Part shown: positions 24,179 to 35,400 of the stretch, in pieces
Numbering within the stretch: the stretch's first letter is position 1
Layout: every line of letters begins with the position of its first letter
Assembly: GCA_023159155.1 (NCBI GenBank)
Contig: JAJNNX010000062.1
Span: 248,001 to 312,000 of the forward strand
From: Ustulina deusta
Taxonomy: Eukaryota > Ascomycota > Sordariomycetes > Xylariales > Xylariaceae
Reading direction: 5' to 3'
DNA: 64,000 bases
The notes under the pieces: model-generated
Databases searched by the model: none
The model's input: only the letters and a program-made list of their open reading frames with translations
What the model was told of the DNA's origin: nothing
Made by a program: the position numbers and the translations under genes

Positions 24179-26207
24179 AATCGTGTGCACCAATGGCCAT
24201 ACGGATCAGCCCATCAATGCTGGATACCCAGACTTCGTAGAGTGCAAGCTTAAGCACCTAATACTTCCGAGGTGCTAGCATGCAGAGAGAATTAGGAATA
24301 GAAGATCAGTCGGCGGCTCCGCCGAGCCTCTGGCGTGACAGCGGATATTATAGCCCATTACAAAGATTTTGAAAAGAATGATGCAATTATAGCGTCGGGC
24401 AAAGGTTGTGAGCACGTAAGCAACACGATCACGACAGGGTCATCATCACCGGAGCTCTGGCTCAAATGCGGTCTAGACAGCTGTCAAGGCTCACAGACCG
24501 TCACCGTATTCCAAATTTACCCAGGTAGTCCCCACTCTGCAGAAAAGACCCTGAGAAGGGTTCGATAGGTGGTATTCTTCCGTCGGACAATTTAATCAAC
24601 AACGTGGTTTTGCACACTCAGGGCATGCTTTCGCCAAATCGTAAAGCCAAGAAGGCTCGGAAACCAAATGCAACGCGGCTCTCTCATAGCATCCAGACAC
24701 GTGTGGGTATCCGAAGAGATCTGCAACCTGACAGCTCATAGGTTCTGATTGCATCATAAGAAGAAAAAAAGGAAAATGATTGTTGTTTTAGCACAGAGGT
24801 CACTAAAATATATATCTTGATATATGTCAATGATAGACAGGTATGTAAACGTACGCGATGTTGCATACAGAGTTGAGAACTGCACACTAGCGAGATTGTG
24901 CTCGAATATATGAACTACTCGCTTTGCTTCTATACCGCACAGCAATACAAAGAGAGGAAGAGTAAAAAAAGTAAGAAGCTGCCGCCCTTTTGTTTGCTCT
25001 AGGTTATGTGTGCTAGTATGATAAGGACAACTTATTACTATTAGTCGGGGAAGTCTTAGGACTTAAAGTGCAGCTCACTCGAGGTAGTTATATGTATTGG
25101 TTTTTGCTCTTGTTAGTAATACTACATATTAGATTTATTAATAATTTATACTAAGTTAGTTAGATTCTTTATTATTAAGGTTTTATGTTTTTATTTATTT
25201 TATAATTATAAAGCTAACAACTTATAAAATAAAACTAATAATTATATCTTAAACATAATAAAATATAACTTGTTTTTTATTTGTTATGATAGTTTGGGGC
25301 GTTGTATATATGTAGCTTCTATCCCTTGTGACACTGGCCCCTAACAGGTTCACCGATCTTTATGGTGTGTTTTTAGTTGTGCTATTTATATAGCTTTGGT
25401 GTTTTAATGTAGCTGAAGCTAAGGAATAGCGTGTTTATGTTCTACTGTTGATACTCTCCCGTTGATCTTTTTTTGCATATTTGCTTGCCCTAGCCTTATT
25501 TAGTGTTTGTTTTCTTTGCGCTTATCTCTAGGGGAACTACGTAAAGATCTTTACATTTATGTATTGGTTGTTGTATTGAAGTGAACAACTAAAATCAATA
25601 TTACTCACCTTATGAATCTCCTACACTGCCCCTATACTAAGAGATAGGCTGAACCTACACTCCCTAGTATCGGTATCACTCTTTTCTCTTTGGGGATCAA
25701 ACGGTCAAGCAAAGAAGCCAAAAATTTAAATTCATTTGAGGTTCTAGCTAAGGGCAGTGGTGTCCATTTACCCGATGCCCAGGATCCGTTATAGTGGTGT
25801 TTTTATATCCTCCTTTATATGAAGCCACAAGGTGGCTTTAAACTATACTAAGCCACTATAAGCCACCTACATCACTTCAGTATAATTTTATTCTTTTCCT
25901 TTTGAAGTATGAATATTACATGCCCTAAAGTGCAACCCCAAATCTGTTGGCTGTAAGCTGTGCCATCTGGACCAATGTGAAATAGGGCTGCTACCCCTCC
26001 TTAATATCACAAAGATGGGTTTGCGCTGGCAATTTTTGCATGGTCACTTTTTAAAAATTAAAGCATACAGCATGCGAAATACCGCTAAGTCAAGCAGTTG
26101 TGCTCTGCGTCTCGTTGCCCACCATTGCGAAAGCTGCTGTATTAAGGGGCCTCGCCATCCGAGCTACGCGTCACTAGCCCGTCAAAGAGCACCGATATGC
26201 GGCAAAG

Positions 26208-27592
26208 ATGGCCCCTGCGATCGTTACCGATGATTACTACGCCGTCTTAGGCGTGGTGATGACGGCTGACACTCAGGCGATTAGAACTGCATACCGTAGG
26301 TTAGCAAGAGTTACGCATCCAGATAAAAACCCGAGTCCAAATGGCAAAGAAGAATTCCAACGGGTCCGTACACATGTCTCAAGTTCAAGATGTATCTCCT
26401 CTTGTATTCACTCTATGTAGACTCCTAGTCTTAACTTCCTTTACATCGCGATCCTAATCTCTGCGTCAGACCTGTGATTAACATTTGGTAACTGCAGCTT
26501 CAAGCGGCCTATGAAACACTCAGTGATCCTACGAAACGGAGAGAGTACGATGTTACGCGACCAAAACCTTCCACATCCTCGGGACAGCCCGCTGGTACCG
26601 CATCCAGAGCAGCCCCTCAGCGAGAAAATGGCAGCACACCCCAGACAACCTCACAAGAAGCGAACAACGCCCCACAAGCACGAGCACAGGCACAAGCTCT
26701 AGAAACGCTACGGGCTCGGTGGGCTAGGCAGGATATGGATATCTTCGAAGCTAGACGGAACGTGAGAAAGTTAGAGGCCGAGATCGATAGGCTTCAAGAA
26801 GAAGATGTCGCTGATGCACGCCAAGCCGGAAATCAGGCCAGTTGGTGGGGCAATATGTCTTCCTTTCTGTTCGGCGCCGGCTCTGAAGGCGCGGGAGGAT
26901 CTCAAGAGGCGAAGGAAGAGAGAGAGCGCCGACGACTTAACCGAAGTGCTGCTATCAGAATCAAGAGTATGGAGATGTTGAATAAGACTAATAGACTACA
27001 TGCCCTCGAGACAGCGGCAGAAAGCACAGCAATGGCGATAGAAGAGCTAAAGCAGCAGATTCGGGTTGAAGAACAGAAACAAGAAGACGAGAGAGCAGCA
27101 CAGGCACAGCGCAAGATGCAAGAGGAATATCTCAGACGTGCCAGAGAGGCGGAGGCCGAACGACGGCGCAAGCGAGAACAAGAGGAGCGAGAACGAAACG
27201 AGTGGGAGCGTAAGAGGCGGGAGCAAAGGGAACGAGAGCAAAACGAACGAGAGCAAAAAGAACGGGAACGTGTGGAACGTGAGAAGAGAGAATTCTCTCT
27301 CCGGGAGGAGATAATGCGAAAAGAACGAGAGCGCGTTCAGCGGGAGTTTCACGAGCAGCTGAAGAAGGCGGCCGAGAGTCGTAAAGGGGCCAGCAAACAA
27401 CAACATTGGGCTTCGAAGTCAGCAGACAAAGCCCAGAGTGCTTGCCTCCATAGAGGTTGGTGGACTCAGATCCCCGGCCGCGCAGTGTGTTCTATCTGTT
27501 CCAAGACCCTTGCGAAGTTTGCTTTAGAGTGCCCTGGCTGCCACATGAAAGCCTGCGCCACTTGCAAACGAACAATGCAGGGGAGGCGATAA
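26208..27592 (+). CDS. J-domain (DnaJ/Hsp40) protein with long coiled coil and Cys-rich tail
   Basis: J-domain proteins stimulate the ATPase of Hsp70 partners. Exons are 26208-26363 and 26498-27592, giving 416 residues. The J domain covers about residues 8 to 75 and keeps the HPD motif (THPDKNPS). It continues after the splice as LQAAYETLSDPTKRREYD, which is why the join is trusted although the donor is the unusual GTCCGT. A Gln/Ala/Ser-rich linker follows. Then comes a very long charged coiled coil (about residues 140 to 350) dominated by Glu, Arg and Gln. The C-terminus has paired cysteines (CSICSK, CPGCHMKACATCKR) that probably bind zinc. This belongs to the class of filamentous-fungal J proteins of unknown client. 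No membrane segment or signal peptide was seen. Confidence 0.86.
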
Positions 27593-28652
27593 TACTAATA
27601 AAAGATGGTTCTGGACTCTGCTATGCACATCTGTCCAGTTTGGCTGACTGGTTGTATGTCGAAACAAACCAAGATGGAGGCAGTTTATACCATATTTGTG
27701 TGCAGTCAATAGTCTATAAGACTAAAGTTTGGGAAGGAGGGGGGGTTCCTCTGGGTGAGGGAGAGAGGTGTCACACAGGTTGAATCGACGTATCTCCACT
27801 CTATTATTAGTTCTATATTGTGTATGCAGACGGTCCAAAAGCTGATAGTTAACCCAGGAGAAAGTTAATGTAATAATTCAGGTCAGTTAAATACTCCAGC
27901 ATTTTAATAAACGTAGCATGAGTAGCCTATTAGTTTGTAATAGTGTATGCCAGACACTACTCTATAATGTACTTGTGTGTTTATTAGCAACAGCTCAGGC
28001 GATAGAGTAAAAAAAACTTTTTAAACATATCCTAAAGAACTGCCCTGGACTGCCAGTAAAGCAGCGCAAAGGTAATAATAATAAGGGCCAGGTAGCCATG
28101 GTCACTTCACCCGCTAAGGCTGCGTTATAATAATGAGCCTTGGTATAGGATGCATAGCAAGTTGGTTAGGGGGAGCAACTGTCTTGAGGTTCATAAACAG
28201 GATCATTGCGAGAGTATTTATTAAACTATATATTTTGGCATGGGGGATCGAGTGATCAAGGGGGAGTATAATATAAATCAACGCGATCACTAAGAAAAAG
28301 GAGTTTAACTGCTAACGCTATTTTCTCTTCTTTTCTTTTACCTGCCTAGCCACTCAGTCCATCCGCTCCACTTCAATACTGGAGCGCAGAATAGTCCTAG
28401 CTTAATTCATATCCTTTCAAAATTGTTAGCGTGGCCGTTTGACATAATCTCTATCTAGGAACTAGTGCTTGTATCTTTACTCAAAGTAGATTTGCGATGC
28501 CTACTTCAACCACTAGGGAGTGTTGGACTATCGGAGACAGGGCGACTAGGAAAGGGGACAATAACGTGCAATTAAGATCACGGCTCACCAATAAAATAAA
28601 TAATAATTATATAAATATGCCGTAACTACCTTCGGGTTTGTAGTGGAATCTC
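27593..28652. other. Intergenic region
   Basis: About 1.06 kb between convergent genes. It is moderately AT-rich with no supported gene, RNA or repeat. Confidence 0.55.
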
Positions 28653-29192
28653 CTAAGGGAATTTCCTCTCCGTGTAATTCTCTTTCACGTTCCGTCTCAA
28701 ATTGTAGTTATCTCTGTACCAGCAGCTTGCGCGATCCAACGCATGGTCCATAAAACCTTGGACGTTGAAGTCATCCACCCAACTATGCCGCTGAAGTTCT
28801 TGTAAGGCTGCCATAGTCCAACTGACACAGTTCTCAACAGGCGCGACATTATCTCTTGGTAATGGGATTCTCGAGACGATGGCGCTCACATGGTCTGGAC
28901 TCACGTTACTAGGTATCTTGCCAACCATTATACGTCCTAGCATGGCGTTACTTCTGGTATAATTGGCTGTTCTGCTGTAATCGAATCGCCAACCACCCGA
29001 ACCTGGAACATTGACGAACGAGTCCCCCTTGAGGACTTGATAGCAAGACCCCATCCCCGTGCTGCCTTTTGGTTCAGTCCATATGGCCCAGTGAAATCTT
29101 GCGTAATGCAACTCATGGCTTTGTGTGGCCGATGTTACCCCTCCACGAGAGTACAAGGCCACGAATACTCTGGTTTTATTGCTATTGGACAT
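28653..29192 (-). CDS. Small conserved fungal protein of unknown function
   Basis: A single-exon frame of 179 residues from the first ATG at 29192 (MSNSNKTRVFVALYSRGG). The pattern resembles a recurrent ascomycete family of short proteins: an early FVALYSRGG strand, an FHWAIWTEPK segment, a WRFDYSR segment, a GRIMVGKIP segment, and a central ENCVSWTMAALQELQ helix near residues 130 to 145. The C-terminus ends with a basic YTERKFP-type tail. Family membership is recalled from pattern, not tested. No signal peptide, membrane segment or catalytic motif is recognised. The conserved Cys and Trp in the central helix may be structural. Confidence 0.7.
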   Translation of the reverse strand: MSNSNKTRVFVALYSRGGVTSATQSHELHYARFHWAIWTEPKGSTGMGSCYQVLKGDSFVNVPGSGGWRFDYSRTANYTRSNAMLGRIMVGKIPSNVSPDHVSAIVSRIPLPRDNVAPVENCVSWTMAALQELQRHSWVDDFNVQGFMDHALDRASCWYRDNYNLRRNVKENYTERKFP

Positions 29193-31339
29193 AGCAGTAT
29201 TAAAATAAGCCAAGCATGGGGTTCGGGAAAGCTAGGTTAAATAGTTATTAACCACGGATATAATGAACAGCGAGGGTACCACTATACCTGAATGGAAACA
29301 AGGGCGAGGCGGAAAGTAAATAATGCAAAAAACAAGCTTACATAGAACTGCAGCTTGTTTAAAGTATCGAGAATGCAACAGGGTGCATGGAAACCACATT
29401 TGGGAACTACTGTTCATATATAAATGAAACCATCTTACGCAAACGTACACCTAAACTTGCTTTTGATGTTCTACCATCCGCTCGGCACATATTTCCTGAA
29501 CAAAAAAGAGTCATAGAACACAAATGAGGCGTAGTTATTTCCTCTACATAGAATAGTGGCGACTAACTATGTCTTACACGTTATACCATCAATATGTATA
29601 GCGACCGTGATATATGATAGATGGCTTTTAAGATAGTATTGTCACACGGCGGAAGGCTAAGGAAATACAGGTGACTAGAAACAAATTGTGATATACTCCT
29701 CTCGGATTACTCCTCGCTAGCTCTCCCGACACAGAGTACAACACGGCTAATAATACTAATACTAACACGATTCTTTTGCAGCTTGCACCTAAGTTTTACA
29801 TTGCAAAAATAAACAAAGATTCACCCTCGCGCTAGCAAACCGCCTCTTTGATTGAAAACATGTATCTATTGTGGCTGGCAGAGCTCTGCATCGCGGGGCC
29901 AATGTAAGGGGGGAACAAGTCATGCGATTACCATCCGACTGTAGCGCCAAGCTAGATTGCTGTCCACAACTCAACACGATGGAATTCATCCACACATATT
30001 CAATAACCCACCCCCGCACATCTACGGACTATACTGCTAAGATGGGTTATTAATGAAAGATCTGGAGGGGGGAGCTGAGTGAAAGACACGGGCGGCCACG
30101 TGACACTAGGCTAATTGAAGGTCTTTAGCTGGGACCTGGAAACCCTCTAGCTCCTGAATTCATCGGATCCCTATACGGTGGGCTGCCACATGACAACTAT
30201 GAATTGATTGGGAATTGACGGATGGTATGCGCTGGGCCGAGAGGACTGCGTGGTGACGGTATACAGGTGTAGCCGGTCGTGGAAAGGGAACCAGGGGTTA
30301 TGAAACATACTAGGTAGCTAGAACTAATGAGACAGTCATACGTAGTATTATACATATATGATATACCATAATCCAGCTTGTAGACAGACGTCACTTTCTC
30401 GCATTTTACCCTAGTAGTATGCTTTTTCTATCTTTTTCTATCCGCAATGGTGTCTTGGAGCTAGATGGCATTATTTGTATCGTTAACAGCTGGATTAAGG
30501 ACATTCACTACCTCTAAGGGTCTCTATAGGTGGAGTAAGGAGTTGAAGCATGGGGAGGGCGGCAAGTGAAGGTCGCGGGTGTAATAGTGACGGTGTGCCT
30601 AATGTAGGTGGGCAAGGCTGTGCTAAGAAATGTAACATCATAGTTATGCCTGTTAATTTTAATTTTATCCCCACTTACTCAGGCTCCGAGTCCTTCATGT
30701 TTTTTATCCTTTTGAATGCCAAGGATGAAATCTCACCTGCTGGTCTAGGTATGTCAGCAAGGTTGTTTTGTTATCCCTTTAAATGCTCCTTGCATAACTA
30801 GTAGATCTACCTAGTCGGTAGGTGTCCAATAAAAATAGGCAAAAAACCCTAATAAAGAGGGACAGGTAGATTATTACCTAAGCTTTCCTAGTGTACACTA
30901 GGCGGATCGAACCGGTAAGTGTAAGTAGTACTAGACATGGGCATTAGCGCAAGCCGAGAAAGTAATTACTCCACAGTCCCGTCCCGGCCACGGCATTCCC
31001 CTCCCACAAGCTCCAGCTAGACTACCGACCTGCATACCTACGCTAGGTATCTACTTAGGTAGTGTGGGAGCACAACATAACCTCCGGCTTCCTGGCCTTG
31101 TACCGTACCTAAGGTACATGGCATGTAGGCCGTGCTGTTTCGTATCAATGGCTATAATACCTACATCCTACATAGTAGACATCGAATGGAACATATCTCT
31201 GCGTAGGAATACAAAACATGCCGGCATGGGATACAATTACCTAATACATGTAGGGAGGCCAAGATTGCGGTTCATCCACTTTTGGATCACGGTGACAGTG
31301 ACAGTGAGGAGCCGAATGCAACGCTCATTTTAATTAGTA
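29193..31339. other. Intergenic region
   Basis: About 2.1 kb with no supported gene. Short frames at 29,789 to 30,053, 30,550 to 30,801 and 31,064 to 31,333 lack recognisable content. A few GTAGGTA/CTAGG words occur near 30,800 to 31,120. Confidence 0.55.
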
Positions 31340-31966
31340 TTATGCCAAAACCCGCTTCTGTAGAACTAGCACGTATGCTCGGTCTCGACCTTTCAGGTAG
31401 TGCTTGAGCTCGTTGCCGACCACGTCCACCAGACCTTCTGCCTCGAGCTTGTCAACCTTGGCCTTAAACCCCCCTGGTAGCCAGATCTCCTCCAGAACCG
31501 TGGCAACAACGTGACCGCCATCCTTCGGAACTCGGACAAATTCTCTCAATGCAGAGATAGGGCCGACGTGTCCGTGCGTGAACGTGCCTACACAGGTGAC
31601 CAATGCATAGAACTGGTTGGGCTGGGCTAAATCTCTTGTCAGGTCTCCCAGGAACACGCTCTGGTACGCGCCCGACCTTTCTGCAACCTGGAGCATGTGG
31701 GGAGGCAAGTCGAGGCCGTGGATGGCTGTCGCGCCGCGCTCGGCGAGGGCTGCTCCCACGAGTCCAGTTCCGCAGCCGGCATCGAGAACAGTTGCGTTGG
31801 CCTGGCTGCCGAGTCTGAATGCTGTTTCTGCAACGATCGATGGCGCGACATAACGATAAGCACCGGTTTGAAGATCGCTGTCATATGTGTTGGCCCATTG
31901 GGCGTAGAGCGCCTGGATAACGAGATTTGCCCAGCGTGTTCTAATAGCTGGGAACAACCAGGGCAT
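31340..31966 (-). CDS. Class I SAM-dependent methyltransferase, METTL27/WBSCR27-like
   Basis: The protein should transfer a methyl group from S-adenosylmethionine; the substrate is unknown. Motif I is VLDAGCGTGLVG near residues 60 to 70. The acidic motif II follows as HGLDLPPHML, then FLGDLTRDLA and a GGHVVATVLEEIW strand. The start of the fold (YAQWANTYDSDL) matches the METTL27-like pattern. The ATG at 31966 gives 208 residues. The frame opens slightly earlier with a non-ATG codon preceded by a stop, so either this ATG is used or a short upstream exon has been missed. The C-terminus reads through KDRAYVLVLQKR-like sequence typical of the family. It lies 481 bases downstream of the SNTX-GTPase gene on the same strand, but no functional link is shown. 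Confidence 0.78.
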   Translation of the reverse strand: MPWLFPAIRTRWANLVIQALYAQWANTYDSDLQTGAYRYVAPSIVAETAFRLGSQANATVLDAGCGTGLVGAALAERGATAIHGLDLPPHMLQVAERSGAYQSVFLGDLTRDLAQPNQFYALVTCVGTFTHGHVGPISALREFVRVPKDGGHVVATVLEEIWLPGGFKAKVDKLEAEGLVDVVGNELKHYLKGRDRAYVLVLQKRVLA

Positions 31967-32447
31967 CGAATCTCGTTCCCACCACGCAAAGCCTTGGTGC
32001 ACTCATGAGAAGATCATTATGTTATGTAAGCTGGTGGGCTTAGCCCACCCACTGAAGAGATCTGTACCTACAATGCCTCACTGAGGGAGGGAGGCAACAC
32101 ATGCAGAACAATCCAAGCATGCGATCTCTACAGTACCAGGTGACAAGTGCTATATTGCTAAATCTAACGGAATCTCGATACCGAACCTTTTTTAACTGGA
32201 ATAAAGTGGATTGATGATAGCTGTTGCTGTTTATAGAAGTAAATAACTGTGGCGCTAGGTGTGGAAATAAAACAGAAACAAACGGTCAAATCCAGTTTAG
32301 AAAAAGGGGAGAACGTGATTGTGATCGATCCGTTGATGACCGGGTTCTTGCTCACTGGAGAGCCCTATTATCCACATAGTGTGATGTAGGAAAATGTAAC
32401 AGAAACATCGTTGTTGGAACTCCATTGGCTCAGGAGTATAAACATTC
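31967..32447. other. Short intergenic region
   Basis: 481 bases between two minus-strand genes. It probably holds the promoter or a small first exon of the methyltransferase gene. A small perfect hairpin of GTGGGCT/AGCCCAC type lies near 32,034. No gene is supported. Confidence 0.5.
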
Positions 32448-35400
32448 TTATTTTGGGGATCCCCACAAAGATGAGACAACTTTCCATAGCCCGCTGTCGG
32501 AAGTGCTAGCTTGAGATGAGTGGTTGTGGCGAGAAGTGGTAAGCTGTACAGTGGGAGAGCGGTGTGCATACTCGCGCAGACTATAAGACACAAATGCTCG
32601 CGGTTGGCTGTAGCGGCCACCCTTCTTGACGCGGTACGGACGCTCCCGGTAGGTCGACTGATGAGCCGATGAAATGGTGTTCTTCACGGCGTGGAGATTC
32701 TTCCCGAAATGCTTGAGCTCGTACAGCTCCTTGACATTGCGCACAACACTCGCCTCGTCTAGAACACCATACTGAGAGCTGACCTTGTTGTTCATGTTTC
32801 TGGTGAGAACTTTGACAAGCTCTTCGTGGCGTGCGCGGTCATCTATCAAAGAGCCGAGGCGTGTGCGGTTGCCACCGACCTGCACCTTGGCCTCCTCGTC
32901 GCGGATCAGCATGTCGAGATACTCCAGTGTCGCATCGTTGTAGGGCGTGATTGAGTGTTTTTTAAGGAAGACGCCAAAGCTCGCCGCTGCATGCTGTATC
33001 TTCTCGTGCTCGTCTTTGTACTCGGCGATCAGCGAGTTGAGGTTGTCGATCGCAGTCTCCCGAAGGGCGACGTGATTAGCGTTCGCCTGCAGCTGTTTCT
33101 GCACTTCTGGGTCCAGCACTGTTTCCGTGTACTCCTCGAGCTCGTAAAGAACATGGAGGTGCGACTGCCATTGATGAGTACACTTTTGACAGTGGTCGTG
33201 ACCACGGAAGGCGTTGCAGCCAATGAGTGCCGGGTGAGCTATCTGGTCGGCCTTGACGCCTGTAAGATTGCAGTTCGGATGGCAATGCGACTTGTAAATA
33301 GTGACGATCTTGCCTTCACCACTTCCGTCATCTTTCAATTCGATGCACGCCGAGTCCTTGCACACTGTACGTGGTTTGTCGAGCTGCTTGGCTCGCAAAC
33401 TGATTCTTTGAAGATTGACACGCTTGCGGAGGTTGTCCCCGGTGATACGGGTATCCTGTAGTTCTTTGATCTTGTCCTTCGACATAGCAATGTTCTTGCT
33501 GATCAAGCCTGCTATCTCAGCCATTGGCTTAGTCAGGTCTGATATCAGCTGTCGAGTGCCATTGAGACTGATCGTACTCTGAACTCTATGCGGTGACTTC
33601 GTCTTGAAGTAATTAACTAACCTCAAAGTCTCTTTCCGGGAATGTTGCCAACTGCGGCGGAAGTCTTCCTCATTCTCCATGAACACCCCTTGCTTGAAGG
33701 CTGCGAGGTAACGGAAGCTCTCCGAGTCAAAACAATATGTGGTATTCATGGTAAGATGAAGACCGATATCAGAGTGGACTTCTAAGAGGGTATTTAGGGG
33801 GCCGAATGTGTCTCCCGGGGTGTAATTGGAAATGCGGGTGGTAGTGAAGCCGAAAGCCATGTTGCTCGCAGCAGAACGGTGGAGATGCGTCAGCAACTCC
33901 TTCATGCAGAAGTTGAAGGTTACGGTCAAACGCGAGTTGTTTGATTTCAAGAGAATAAGGATGCCGTGAAGTTCATCGTAGCTGCTGAGGGTTGCAAGAA
34001 TGTCGGCCATGTTCTTCTTGTCATACTGAATCCCGCGTGTGTCGCCAATCCCGGGTGTATCTATCAACCGGATAGTCCTACTGCCAATAGTCACTGGGTA
34101 GACTGTGGTCTGCTGGGTTGCTGAAGCTCCTTTGCTGCCATCCTTTTCATCCTCCCTCATGCCAACCTGGATCTTGATTTGCTCAATCTTTCCGTCAGGG
34201 CTGTCCCTATTCATGATCTGTGTCGAGAATGAACAGGGTATGACGGAATGAAGTTGGTCTGCTGCTTTGGCATCATCGAGTGACTCAAACGTCAGATAGT
34301 TGACGAAAGCATTTATAAATGTTGATTTACCAACTCCCGTCTCCCCCAATATCAAGATATTGACATGGTCAGACTGTGCAAGCCCTTTTAGCAGAGAAAG
34401 CAATTCCTGTTGATCACACTGTTCGAATCCCGGACCGTGGCTTGACTGGTTGCATTTGAAGTCGTAGTTACTGTACAAACTCCGTCCGCAGTCGCAGTAC
34501 AGATACTTGTCTGTGAATCCGAATTCAATCGGAGCAAAGCAATTGTCGCAGATCCAGTCGCAGGCATGTTCTCGATCACAGTGGGGGCTTGGGCAGGGTA
34601 TTACGATAAAGCGTCGCTTGAGGGGCCGTTGAATATCGTGGGTCTCGAGCGTGCTCCTATTATAACGTGCGAAGCACGACTCAGCCATCCACCGGCGTTC
34701 TTCAAGTACATCTTCAGAAACTTCTACTCCATTCTCATAGATGGACACGTATGAGCGTGGCGATTCTTGTGCTGTGGAGTCGAGGTCGGCGAGGATGTAG
34801 ACGGTGTCGGGCTCACGGTGATCTAGCATCTCGTCAAAAAGATCCTTGTTCGCTTTCCAAGTCTCGTGGTCTTTCATAGCTGACTGGCTATAAAATAGAA
34901 TGCCGGCCCTTCTGTCATTCATTGACTTCATAGCCGCCTTTTTCGACTCGGCATAGATAGCGCCTTTTCTTGCAGCCGAAACAGCGAACTCGATCTTGTT
35001 GCGCTGCCCTGCTGCCACAGAAGCGATTACAGATGGAGAATTCTCTCCCTGAGAGTAAGATCCGTACAGCGACTCGAGCTGATTCACCTGGGCTTCGCCG
35101 CTCCGTACCTTAAACAATGTCTCGGCATACTGCTTCTCCATGCATCGATGGGCTCCCCGCAGTTGTGTTAGTCTTGTGTGTGTCTCTTGGAGATGTTTGG
35201 CTGGGCAGATTTGATGATTCAGGGAAATGAAGCTGTAGTAATCGCTAAGTTCGCGATCGCACGTGACAAACTGGTCGAAAAGTTGAATGAATTTGTGCGT
35301 GGACTCAGCACTGACTGCGACGTATGGGGAGCTGATGACACTCTCTGCTTCCATAAACAGTCCAATCATGCTGAGCGGGAGCAGTCTGTACACCATTGCT

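Larger units (their letters stand above)
23746..26207. other. Intergenic region with an AT-rich patch
   Basis: About 2.5 kb with no supported gene. A strongly AT-rich patch at about 25,080 to 25,290 looks like decayed repeat DNA. An imperfect inverted repeat lies at 24,068 to 24,178. Open frames here have no recognisable domains. It separates the conserved gene block from the accessory block. Confidence 0.6.

Noticed and set aside
31967..32002. Methyltransferase start upstream of 31966
   Set aside because: The upstream in-frame codon is GTG preceded directly by a stop; a nuclear fungal gene should use ATG, and no convincing upstream exon was found.
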